A stretch of DNA of 64,000 nt from Bacteroidota bacterium. Lineage in GTDB: Bacteria; Bacteroidota; Bacteroidia; B-17B0; Aurantibacillaceae. Of the stretch, positions 43,497-52,406 are shown piece after piece (the first letter of the stretch is position 1; every line of letters starts with the position of its first letter). The stretch covers positions 186,001 through 250,000 of the forward strand of contig JAQZBQ010000004.1 of assembly GCA_029237825.1 (NCBI GenBank), in the 5' to 3' direction. The notes under the pieces were generated by a model. That model was given only the letters and a program-made list of their open reading frames with translations, had not been told where the DNA came from and did not search any database. The position numbers and the translations under genes are program-made.

Positions 43497-45578
43497 ATGA
43501 GCATAATTGAATCTGAGGCCCTCGAATTACTGGAGTTTGATAGAATTAAAAAGTACATAAGTGATTTTTGCAACAGTTCAGGTGGTAAGCAAAAGGCTGC
43601 TGAATTAACGGTTTATACTGAATCAGACGAACTTCAAATTTCATTGCATCGTGTAGCAGAATTAAAAAACACACTTTCCAGTAACTCGTTTTTTCCCGAT
43701 ATACAATTTCCTGAATTCCGAAAAGAAGCGTCGCTTTTATCGCTGGAAGGAAGCATGCTCACAGCCGACCAATTTCTTGTTTTAAAACAGGCAGTTGAAA
43801 TTGCAAACACTGCTATCCGTTACCTTAAAAACCGAAAAGCAGTTGTGCCATTTCTGGCGCAGTTGGTAGCGGAGCTGGATGATAATAAGGTTGTGATTGA
43901 TGAGATTGATCGGATTATAGATTTTGATGCGACGGTTAAAAATTCTGCTTCACGTGAATTGCAAAAAATCAGGAAAGACCTTTCGGAGAAGCGCAGGGAA
44001 AGCGATGTAAAGTTTGACAGGCAGGTGAATGAGCTCCGCAAGCTGGGATACATCCGGGATAACGAAGAAAGCTTTTTTAACGGAAGGCGCACTCTGGCCG
44101 TACTGGTAGAACACAAGTCGGAAGTAAATGGGTTTGTACATAATAAAAGTGAATCAGGGAAAACGATATTCATTGAGCCTGGATCTACTATTGCAATCAA
44201 CAATGATATTGCTGAATTGGAAATAGATGAACGGCGTGAAATTAACCGGATTTTACGGGAGTTAACCGATACACTCCGTCCGTTTTCTTTACAATTAAAA
44301 CAATTCGAAACGCTTTTAATGGAACTGGATTTCATAAAAGCAAAGGCGCGGTTTGCAGTGTTGATTAACGCTACATTGCCGGTCATCTCTCAAACTCCTC
44401 AATTGAAACTGAACAGAGCGTTTCACCCACTTTTATTTTTGCAGAACCGTGAACTGGGTAAATCAACCGTTCCGCTTACCATTCAGTTAGATAACAATAA
44501 CCACCTGGTTGTAATTTCAGGTCCCAACGCAGGCGGCAAATCGATCACATTAAAAACGGTTGGCCTGCTGCAGGTAATGCTGCAGAGCGGTTTACTCGTA
44601 AGCGTTGCCGAGAATTCGGTGATGGGTTTCTTTAAACATATTTTAATTGATATCGGCGATACGCAAAGTATAGAGCATGAGCTTAGTACCTATAGCGCAC
44701 GTTTAAAGAACATGATTGCAATTTTAAAAGCCGTGGATGAAAGTACACTGGTTTTGATGGACGAATTTGGAAGTGGAACCGATCCCGAACTTGGAGGTGC
44801 GATGGCGGAAGTGGTTTTGGAAGAACTTGTTAAATCAAAAACGCTTGGCGTAATAACCACCCACTATTCCAATGTAAAATTGCTGGCCAATCAATTGTCA
44901 GGCGTTTTAAACGGAAGTATGCTGTTTGATCTGGAAACACTTGAACCAAAATATCTGTTAACGGTTGGGGAACCCGGAAGCAGCTATACATTTGAAGTTG
45001 CTGAACGCGTAGGTTTTCCTAAACATCTGATCACACGGGCAAAACAAAAAATTGACACAGATAAAGTAGATCTTAATAAGTTATTGGCTGAAATTCAACA
45101 ACAGAAAACAAAATTAGCAGAAGCTACTGACCGCGTTGAACATCAGGAGTTTCTCAGGAAGATGGCCAAAGAAAAATATGAGGTGTTGTTTAACAACTGG
45201 AAAGATAAAACCGAACGCGAAAGAGAACGAAAAATTGATCTGGCACGCCTGGCCGATTTCGGAAAAAAATACCTGCGACTGATGGAAGAATGGAACCGGA
45301 ATGAAGACCGCAAGAGTGTGATTAAGCGATTTATTGATGGTATAACGGCAGAAACCAATAAGCGCAAAGAATTGGCGAAGCAAAACAAGCGCGATCAGTT
45401 TGCTGAAAAGAAAGTTGCTCGTTTAAAGCCCTTGTTGAAAATTGGAAGTAAAGTGAAAATTTTGAACAGCAGCGAAGTTGGTGTGGTTGAGTCGATTAAG
45501 GAAGAGAAGGTTAACATCACATTCGGTATTTTAAAAATGACGGTTAACATAGAAAATTTGGAGCTTGTGAAAGAGTAG
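43497..45578 (+). CDS. mutS2: MutS2-like DNA-binding ATPase without Smr domain
   Basis: MutS2 proteins bind branched DNA or collided ribosomes and use a MutS-type ATPase. The 693 residues contain the clamp/lever core (1-320) and the ATPase, with Walker A GPNAGGKSITLKT (about 342-354), Walker B LVLMDEFGSGTDPELGGA and VITTHYSNVK. A coiled-coil insertion (about 515-640) and a KOW-like end (LKIGSKVKILNSSEVGVVE) follow. Full-length MutS2 is about 780-800 residues and ends in an Smr nuclease domain; here the chain stops after the KOW-like part and the next gene starts 50 nt later, so the Smr domain is truly absent. Confidence 0.9.
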   Translation: MSIIESEALELLEFDRIKKYISDFCNSSGGKQKAAELTVYTESDELQISLHRVAELKNTLSSNSFFPDIQFPEFRKEASLLSLEGSMLTADQFLVLKQAVEIANTAIRYLKNRKAVVPFLAQLVAELDDNKVVIDEIDRIIDFDATVKNSASRELQKIRKDLSEKRRESDVKFDRQVNELRKLGYIRDNEESFFNGRRTLAVLVEHKSEVNGFVHNKSESGKTIFIEPGSTIAINNDIAELEIDERREINRILRELTDTLRPFSLQLKQFETLLMELDFIKAKARFAVLINATLPVISQTPQLKLNRAFHPLLFLQNRELGKSTVPLTIQLDNNNHLVVISGPNAGGKSITLKTVGLLQVMLQSGLLVSVAENSVMGFFKHILIDIGDTQSIEHELSTYSARLKNMIAILKAVDESTLVLMDEFGSGTDPELGGAMAEVVLEELVKSKTLGVITTHYSNVKLLANQLSGVLNGSMLFDLETLEPKYLLTVGEPGSSYTFEVAERVGFPKHLITRAKQKIDTDKVDLNKLLAEIQQQKTKLAEATDRVEHQEFLRKMAKEKYEVLFNNWKDKTERERERKIDLARLADFGKKYLRLMEEWNRNEDRKSVIKRFIDGITAETNKRKELAKQNKRDQFAEKKVARLKPLLKIGSKVKILNSSEVGVVESIKEEKVNITFGILKMTVNIENLELVKE

Positions 45579-45628
45579 AAGGTGCGCGTGAAAATGACTG
45601 TTGATACAAAAAATATAAATGCAAATTC

Positions 45629-46468
45629 ATGGAATTAGTGACACCTGGTTTTAAAAATAGCCGATCTGTCGGGCACAGGCATCTCATTCTTCCGATGATG
45701 GTCTTCTTTCTTTTTATGGCACTTGCATCAACTGCTCAAAAACCTCTTATTATTGCTCATCGGGGAGCAAGCGCCTACGCTCCCGAAAATACATTGATGG
45801 CTTTTGAAAAAGCGATTGAAATGGGCGCTTCCATTATCGAAACAGATGTACATCAAACCAAGGATGGCGTAGTTGTGGTGATGCATGATATGTCGCTTAA
45901 CAGAACAACTACCGGAAAAGGATTAGTTAAAGAAACTTTTTCAGGAAATTTTAAGCAGTTTGAAATTAAAGGTGTGCGTAACAATGAGAAATTGTTTCCA
46001 CCTACGCTGGAAGAAACCATTCAGCTAATTAACGGGCGTTGTCAGTTATTAATTGAGATCAAGCGTGGCAACGATTATTATCCGGGAATTGAAAAAAATG
46101 TGGTGGAGCTCATTCATAAATATGAGGCAGAGTCATGGATTAAAACCATTCATTCATTCGACAAAAAGGCTTTATTAAATGTGGCGCACCAGGATAGCAG
46201 TATTAACCTTCAAAAACTCATCGTGTTTAAACTTCCATTGGCAAGCTTTAGTTTTGACAAACAGTTCAGTAAAGACGATTTTAAAAGTTGGAACGGGGTA
46301 AATGTTTATTACCGTTTTTGTTCAAAACGTGTTATCCGTAAAATTCATAAATTAGGCAAGACAGTTTACGTATGGACGGTAAATGACCCGCGAACTGCCC
46401 GAAAATTAGTTCGTCGTGGTGTAGACGGGATCATTACCAATAAACCCGACATCCTGTTAGAGAACTAA
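45629..46468 (+). CDS. Glycerophosphodiester phosphodiesterase, exported
   Basis: The enzyme hydrolyses glycerophosphodiesters from lipid breakdown to glycerol 3-phosphate. The 279 residues have a hydrophobic export signal (about 20-36, HLILPMMVFFLFMALASTAQ). The GDPD TIM barrel follows, with IIAHRGASAYAPENT, the metal ligands in ETDVHQTKDGVVVVMHD, LIEIKRG and the C-terminal VYVWTVNDPRTARKLVRRGVD. The N-terminal 19 residues before the hydrophobic stretch are long, so a later start is possible, but no Met lies in a better place. truA follows after 31 nt. Confidence 0.92.
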   Translation: MELVTPGFKNSRSVGHRHLILPMMVFFLFMALASTAQKPLIIAHRGASAYAPENTLMAFEKAIEMGASIIETDVHQTKDGVVVVMHDMSLNRTTTGKGLVKETFSGNFKQFEIKGVRNNEKLFPPTLEETIQLINGRCQLLIEIKRGNDYYPGIEKNVVELIHKYEAESWIKTIHSFDKKALLNVAHQDSSINLQKLIVFKLPLASFSFDKQFSKDDFKSWNGVNVYYRFCSKRVIRKIHKLGKTVYVWTVNDPRTARKLVRRGVDGIITNKPDILLEN

Positions 46469-46486
46469 GCATTGCAAAACAAATGT

Positions 46487-46494
46487 TATCTTTG
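46487..46494 (+). promoter_or_regulatory. -7 box TATCTTTG of truA
   Basis: This is an exact TAnnTTTG match, ending 5 nt before the truA ATG. The nearest TTG (46472-46474) is only 12 nt upstream, too close for a normal -33. Confidence 0.55.
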
Positions 46495-46499
46495 GCGCT

Positions 46500-47267
46500 A
46501 TGGCCCGGTATTTTATTCAATTAGCATATAATGGGAGCAAATTTAATGGTTGGCAGGCCCAGGATAATACGCCCAATACAGTTCAGAAAGTTTTGCAGGA
46601 TAAAATTTCAATAATTCTTGGTCAGTCGATTGAAGTTGTGGGATGCGGAAGAACCGATACCGGTGTTCATGCAAAAGATTATTTCGCCCATTTTGATTCT
46701 GTATCTGAAAATTTGTACGGTGAGGAAGCGCATTATGTTTACAAACTCAATAAGGTGCTTCCGTTTGATATTGCGGTAAAAAAAATAATTCCGGTAACAC
46801 CCGAAGCCAGCGCCAGATTTGATGCCATATCCCGAACTTATGAATATTTGATTCACCAAAGGAAAGATCCATTTCTTTTTGATCGTTCATTATATGTGTA
46901 TGGCGAATTGGATACCGAACTCATGAATCACGCTGCTTCGCATTTGTTGACGGTTACCGATTTCACAAGCTTTAGTAAAGTAAATACGCAGGCAAAAACC
47001 AACAATTGCAACGTAAGTTTCGCGCAATGGTTTCAGGTAAGTGAATATGAACTCATGTTTAGAATAACGGCGAACCGTTTTCTGAGAAATATGGTGCGTG
47101 CCATTGTGGGCACATTGCTGGAAGTTGGGAAAAGAAAAATTTCGATTGATGAGTTTAAGGAAATTGTTTCCAGTAAAAGCCGCTCCGAAGCCGGGATGTC
47201 TGTTTCAGGCCATGCCCTCTACCTAACAGAAATTATTTATCCATCCTCGTTATTTAATGGAAAATAA
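46500..47267 (+). CDS. truA: tRNA pseudouridine synthase A
   Basis: TruA converts U38-U40 of the tRNA anticodon arm to pseudouridine. The 255 residues show IQLAYNGSKFNGWQAQ, the catalytic motif GCGRTDTGVHA (Asp53), the YEYLIHQRKDPF segment and FLRNMVRAIVGTLLEVG. The last 11 bases overlap the start of the ABC exporter gene, so the two are translationally coupled. Confidence 0.96.
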   Translation: MARYFIQLAYNGSKFNGWQAQDNTPNTVQKVLQDKISIILGQSIEVVGCGRTDTGVHAKDYFAHFDSVSENLYGEEAHYVYKLNKVLPFDIAVKKIIPVTPEASARFDAISRTYEYLIHQRKDPFLFDRSLYVYGELDTELMNHAASHLLTVTDFTSFSKVNTQAKTNNCNVSFAQWFQVSEYELMFRITANRFLRNMVRAIVGTLLEVGKRKISIDEFKEIVSSKSRSEAGMSVSGHALYLTEIIYPSSLFNGK

Positions 47268-49035
47268 GAAGAAGAAAAATCAACTTAATTTTAAATTGAT
47301 TGAAAGAATTCTTTCTTATAGCAAGCCTTACAAGAAACTGTTTTTTCTGGCGGTGTCGTTAACTTTGCTTCTTTCATCTCTTGCCATCGTAAGGCCTTTA
47401 CTGATCAATAAAATGCTTAACCGCATCGGAGCTATTCATCCTTCGGACCCAGGCTTTTTACCAGATTCAGAGAAAATTCATTTCATTAACGTGATGGGTT
47501 TATTCTTACTGGCAACGCTTTTACTTGAGGCAGTCCTGCAGTTTACAAACATTTATGTTACTAATTTGCTCGGGCAGAATATTGTGAAAGATTTAAGGCT
47601 CCAGGTATATTCACATATTTTGAAATTAAAGAACACTTATTTTGATAATACTCCAGTGGGTACACTTGTTACACGATCCATTTCGGATATTGAAAGTTTA
47701 AGTGATGTATTCTCGCAGGGTTTTATCGTGATATGCGGAGACATACTTATGCTTGTAATATTTATTTCGGCAATGCTTTTTAATAACTGGGCGATTGCTT
47801 TAGTAACGTTAAGTACAATCCCCTTGCTTTTAATTGCTACCAACCTTTTTAAAAATGGCGTAAAGAAAACGTTTAATGAGGTGAGAAATGCGGTTGCGGC
47901 GTTAAATGCTTTTACCAACGAGCACATCACCGGGATGCGGATTGTACAGCTATTTAACAGGGAAAAAATTGAATATGAAAAATTCAAGGAGATCAATCAG
48001 AAACACAAAGCAGCCAACATCCGTTCAATTTGGTATTACTCCATCTTTTTTCCGGTAGTTGAAATTTTATCTGCTGTGTCAATTGCATTATTTGTTTGGT
48101 TCGCAGGGTTCAAATCAAATGAGTATAATATTCAGCTCGGCGACATTACCTTTTTTATTATGATGATTAACATGGTTTTTAGGCCCATACGAATGCTCGC
48201 AGACCGTTTGAACACGCTACAAATGGGAATCGTGGCCTCCGAACGTGTATTCCATGTGCTAGATACGAACGAGGTAATCACCGACAAGGGTGTTGTTTCT
48301 GCGAAGAATATAAAAGGACATGTTGAATTTAAAAATGTGTGGTTTGCTTATAAGGCCGAAGACTATGTTTTAAAAGACGTTTCATTTACAATTGATGAAG
48401 GGGAAACCGTTGCGATTATTGGAGCTACCGGCGCAGGGAAGTCAAGTATCATCAACCTTTTAAGCCGGTTTTATGAAATTAATAAAGGTGAGATTTTGAT
48501 TGACCGGATAAATTATAATGATTACCGGTTGAATGAGTTACGCGAATCTGTAGGCGTTGTCTTGCAGGATGTGATGTTATTCAGCGATTCCATATTGAAC
48601 AATATTACACTTCACAACCCTGCGATTACTGAAGCGAAAGTGATTGCTGCTGCGAAGGAAATCGGGATTCATGATTTTATAGCCGGACTTCCTGGTGGCT
48701 ATCATTACAATGTTAAAGAGCGGGGCGTGATGCTATCTGCCGGTCAGAGACAACTTGTAGCATTTGTAAGGGCCTATGTATATGATCCGCCAATTTTCGT
48801 ATTGGACGAAGCAACATCGTCCATAGATCTTGAGACCGAAAAACTCATTCAGAAGGCATCGATTCAATTAGCGAAAAACCGTACTTCTGTCATTATTGCT
48901 CACCGTTTGTCAACCATTCACCACGCCGGAAAAATTATTGTAATGGATAAAGGCCGTATCGTGGAACAGGGAAATACGTCTGAACTCAGTAAAAAGGTCG
49001 ATGGAATCTACCGCAAAATGCTCGAATTGATTTAA
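47257..49035 (+). CDS. ABC exporter, fused permease and ATPase (MsbA-like)
   Basis: The 592 residues form a half-transporter: six membrane helices (about 25-325) and an ATPase domain (about 345-585). The ATPase domain has Walker A GATGAGKSS (about 388-396), a Q-loop GVVLQDVMLFSD, a signature that reads LSAGQRQ instead of LSGGQ, Walker B IFVLDEATSSID and the switch AHRLST. MsbA-type proteins flip lipid A or export drugs; the substrate here cannot be told. It is coupled to truA by an 11-nt overlap. Confidence 0.92.
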   Translation: MENKKKKNQLNFKLIERILSYSKPYKKLFFLAVSLTLLLSSLAIVRPLLINKMLNRIGAIHPSDPGFLPDSEKIHFINVMGLFLLATLLLEAVLQFTNIYVTNLLGQNIVKDLRLQVYSHILKLKNTYFDNTPVGTLVTRSISDIESLSDVFSQGFIVICGDILMLVIFISAMLFNNWAIALVTLSTIPLLLIATNLFKNGVKKTFNEVRNAVAALNAFTNEHITGMRIVQLFNREKIEYEKFKEINQKHKAANIRSIWYYSIFFPVVEILSAVSIALFVWFAGFKSNEYNIQLGDITFFIMMINMVFRPIRMLADRLNTLQMGIVASERVFHVLDTNEVITDKGVVSAKNIKGHVEFKNVWFAYKAEDYVLKDVSFTIDEGETVAIIGATGAGKSSIINLLSRFYEINKGEILIDRINYNDYRLNELRESVGVVLQDVMLFSDSILNNITLHNPAITEAKVIAAAKEIGIHDFIAGLPGGYHYNVKERGVMLSAGQRQLVAFVRAYVYDPPIFVLDEATSSIDLETEKLIQKASIQLAKNRTSVIIAHRLSTIHHAGKIIVMDKGRIVEQGNTSELSKKVDGIYRKMLELI

Positions 49036-49094
49036 TGTAACTTCCTAAATGTATTTAGGTTTAGATTTAACTTTTTAGTCTATCTGTTTTTTCA

Positions 49095-49102
49095 TAGTTT
49101 TA
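49095..49102 (+). promoter_or_regulatory. -7-like box TAGTTTTA of the amidase gene
   Basis: A TAnnTTTG-like box lies 19 nt before the ATG of the T9SS amidase. No TTG at a suitable distance is clear. Confidence 0.35.
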
Positions 49103-49121
49103 GAGGTATAAAATTTCCTCT

Positions 49122-52100
49122 ATGAAAAAACTACTATTTATCCTTTTAGCTATTTTGGGTTGTCAACTTTACGCAAGCCAAGTGAATGAACTCCTGATTC
49201 AAAATCCCTATGACGGACATTTTAAAAAAGCGTATAGTTTAAACCCATCCATACCGAAAGGCGTCCTTGAATCGATTGCTTTCTCGCAAAGCCGTTTTCA
49301 CCATCTAAGCGATATGGTAGAACCAAGTTGCATCGGTTACCCGCGCGCCTTTGGTGTAATGGGATTAACGGCAGATGGCAAAGGTTACTTCCGAAATAAT
49401 CTTATCACGGTTTCGCAACTTTCGGGCTACTCAGAGGATGAAATAAAAACTAGTCCTGAAAAGAGTATTCTAGCTTACGCAAAAGCATTCAGTGTTGTAC
49501 AGGCAGAACTTGGTATAAGTGGAGACAGATTGGAAGATTATGTACCTGTATTTGTTGGCTTAAGCGAACTGCCTCTGTTAAACGATTTACAAAATGATTT
49601 TGCCATGAACGCGCATTTATACCAATTGTATTGGTTTATGAGTAAAGGCGAGTTCCAGGATTTTTATGGTTTTCCTGACTACCGGATAAATTTAGTTGAG
49701 TTGTTTGGAAGTAATTATGATGTATTGAGTTCTTCAAGTGTTGTAATTGAGGGTGCTGCAATAAGAAACCGTAAGGGCGCATCCTATGCGATTTCAGGGG
49801 TTAATGCTGTATCGGCCCCCGATTATGCTCCGGCTTTATGGAACCCTACTTCATGTAATTACAGTTCCCGCAGCGGAACTCCAATCAGCATGGTTGCCAT
49901 TCACGACGTTGAAGGGAGTTACGCGGGTTGTATCTCATGGTTTAAAAATTGTAGTGCATCGGCTTCTGCTCATTATGTTTTGCGTAGTTCAGACGGGCAG
50001 GTGACGCAAATGGTGCTTGAAGTAAATAAGGCGTGGCATATTGGCTCTGAAAATCCCTATACGATTGGGCTTGAACATGAAGGCTATGCGAGTACTGGAT
50101 ATAACTGGTATACCACTGCCATGTTAATGAGTAGCGCTGATTTAGTAAGGGATATTTGTTCAAGTAATTCAATAAATCCTCTCAGATGCTATTATGGACC
50201 AGGTTGTAGTGGAACAACACAACAATGTCAGCAAGGTACCTGTGTTAAAGTTAAAGGTCACCAGATGTATCCTAACCAAACGCATAGTGATCCGGGACCT
50301 TATTGGAACTGGGATAAGTTTTATAAGTATCTGAATAATACCCCTGTCATCACAACAGTCACGTCAACAGGAGGAAATTTTTATGATACTGGCGGGGCTT
50401 CAGCAAATTATGGTGATGATGAAAGAAAACTATGGCTGTTTCAACCTTCCGGGGGTGCAACTTCCATCAGCATGAATTTTACGTCTTTTAATCTTGAAAA
50501 AAACTACGATTTTATGTTTATATACGACGGTAACAGTGTTAACTCCCCGCTTATTGGGAAATTTACGAGTACTGTTACACCAGGAAATATAAATTCAACC
50601 GGCTCAAGTTTATTAATTGAATTCCGTTCAGATTGCGCAACTACTTCCCCGGGATGGGCCGCAACCTATACCACCAATGCTGTAGTAACACCAACAACAA
50701 CTACAGATAACATTAATCCTACAACGGTTGTATCTTCCGCTAACGCCTGGAAAACAGCCAACTTTACCGCTACGTTTACCGATGCAGACGCGGGTGGTTC
50801 AGGACTTGAAAAAAGTTATTATCAGGTAATTGATTTTAACGGAACAGAATGGCGTGGAAATTATACGCACGGATTTTTCTCAGATAATTTTGATGTAGCG
50901 ATTCATCCTGAATGGACACAGGGTCCGGGAACCTGGACGATAGCGAATAACGCGCTCGAACAAACTCTCCAAACCACAACCACCGCTTCAAACACCAGCA
51001 TTTACGCGGCACTGACACAAACACTCTCTAATCGTTACCTATATAATTTTAAAGGGAAGATTGATGGTACAGGAACAAACCGTCGCGCAGGCTTTCACTT
51101 TTTTATAGACAATCCAAGTTTGCCAAACCGTGGCAACTCTTATTTTGTGTATTTCCGATTAGACGGACCTAAAGTTCAGATCTATAAAACAGTGAATGAT
51201 GTATTTTATTTAAAGGCTGATTCTGCCAATGTCTCTATCCTTCCTAACCAATGGTATGACTATAAAGTAATATTTGACAGAATCACGGGCAAAATAGACG
51301 TTTATAAAGATAATACGCTTGTGGCAACCTGGACCGATAATACACCACTGATTGCCGGTGATGTATCGCCGCTCCCGAATGGAAGTTATATTTCATTCAG
51401 AAGCGGGGATTGTAAATGGAGTCTGGATGAAATAAAAGTTTACCGATCGCGGCCTACAGCATCCGTTTCTGTTTCTGTTGGTTCGGGTAATGCAAATGAT
51501 ATCCGTTATCAAAATCCCAATCCGACCCAAAATGCAGCTAAAGTAAAATCCATCGTTAACGATGGGGCGGGCAATTTGTCTTCGATATACTATCATGACC
51601 TGAACGTAGATTGGACACCACCAACGAACGTTACAATGTTGAATGACGGCAAAGCAGCTGATATCAATACGGTGCCTTTTAGCGATTCATTATCCGCAAA
51701 CTGGTTGTCATCCAAGGATCCTCATTCAGGTATTGAAAAGTACTGGTATTCAATTGGCACAACGCCAGGGGCCACCAATACCCAAACCTGGACAAGTAAT
51801 TGGGGCGACACTACGGTGACTGTACATAACCTTGTTTTAACCGTAGGGCAGGTTTATTATTTTAATATAAAAACCGAAAACGGTGCTGGTTTAATGAGCA
51901 GTGTGATGAGCACTAACGGGCAAACGGTTACCTCTGTTGCTACAGACGTTAAAGAATTGTCAAATGCAGACATGGTGAATGTGTACCCAAATCCTTTTAC
52001 GCAGAATTTTGAAGTTAATATTGATCTTCAAACGGATACCGATCTGAAAGTGGTGCTGTTTGACGCTTTAGGAAAGGAAATCATTCAATTTCAATCCAAG

Positions 52101-52223
52101 GAAAGCAAAGGGCGTTACCGTAAAACAATTGATACGGGTGCGCTCAATTTAAGCCAGGGAGTTTATTGGATGACCATTAAATGCAACCATCAAGAATTTA
52201 CTAAAAAGCTTATCAAGAAATAG
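49122..52223 (+). CDS. T9SS-exported amidase with SLT-like and CUB-like domains
   Basis: The 1033 residues have a signal peptide (1-19) and a lysozyme/SLT-like domain (about 40-180) in which the usual catalytic-Glu position of ExSRF is Gln56 (SQSRF). The N-acetylmuramoyl-L-alanine amidase (Amidase_2) domain (about 252-405) has zinc ligands His261 (VAIHDVEG), His388 and Asp390 (THSDPGPYWNW) and the Glu in IGLEHEG. A CUB-like domain (about 408-515), a concanavalin/LamG-like region (about 585-760), a fibronectin-like region and a type A sorting domain (about 960-1033, VNVYPNPFTQNFEV) follow. It cuts peptidoglycan outside the cell, perhaps of other bacteria; that target is inferred. Confidence 0.88.
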   Translation: MKKLLFILLAILGCQLYASQVNELLIQNPYDGHFKKAYSLNPSIPKGVLESIAFSQSRFHHLSDMVEPSCIGYPRAFGVMGLTADGKGYFRNNLITVSQLSGYSEDEIKTSPEKSILAYAKAFSVVQAELGISGDRLEDYVPVFVGLSELPLLNDLQNDFAMNAHLYQLYWFMSKGEFQDFYGFPDYRINLVELFGSNYDVLSSSSVVIEGAAIRNRKGASYAISGVNAVSAPDYAPALWNPTSCNYSSRSGTPISMVAIHDVEGSYAGCISWFKNCSASASAHYVLRSSDGQVTQMVLEVNKAWHIGSENPYTIGLEHEGYASTGYNWYTTAMLMSSADLVRDICSSNSINPLRCYYGPGCSGTTQQCQQGTCVKVKGHQMYPNQTHSDPGPYWNWDKFYKYLNNTPVITTVTSTGGNFYDTGGASANYGDDERKLWLFQPSGGATSISMNFTSFNLEKNYDFMFIYDGNSVNSPLIGKFTSTVTPGNINSTGSSLLIEFRSDCATTSPGWAATYTTNAVVTPTTTTDNINPTTVVSSANAWKTANFTATFTDADAGGSGLEKSYYQVIDFNGTEWRGNYTHGFFSDNFDVAIHPEWTQGPGTWTIANNALEQTLQTTTTASNTSIYAALTQTLSNRYLYNFKGKIDGTGTNRRAGFHFFIDNPSLPNRGNSYFVYFRLDGPKVQIYKTVNDVFYLKADSANVSILPNQWYDYKVIFDRITGKIDVYKDNTLVATWTDNTPLIAGDVSPLPNGSYISFRSGDCKWSLDEIKVYRSRPTASVSVSVGSGNANDIRYQNPNPTQNAAKVKSIVNDGAGNLSSIYYHDLNVDWTPPTNVTMLNDGKAADINTVPFSDSLSANWLSSKDPHSGIEKYWYSIGTTPGATNTQTWTSNWGDTTVTVHNLVLTVGQVYYFNIKTENGAGLMSSVMSTNGQTVTSVATDVKELSNADMVNVYPNPFTQNFEVNIDLQTDTDLKVVLFDALGKEIIQFQSKESKGRYRKTIDTGALNLSQGVYWMTIKCNHQEFTKKLIKK

Positions 52224-52247
52224 CGTTACTTAATTACTTATAAAAAG

Positions 52248-52276
52248 GCTTTCCTTAAACTAGGAAAGCTTTTTTT
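52248..52276 (+). terminator. Intrinsic terminator after the T9SS amidase
   Basis: An 8-bp stem GCTTTCCT / AGGAAAGC (52248-52255 with 52262-52269) is followed by seven T. Confidence 0.87.
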
Positions 52277-52406
52277 ATACCTATTTTTAGACTAAATCTA
52301 AAATTTCGTCGACTAAATGAGTAATTCACATGATTGATTTAGTATCTGACAACGCATTACGGTTGAGCGAAAAAATATTTGCCATAAATTGCAGTAACGA
52401 AATCCT

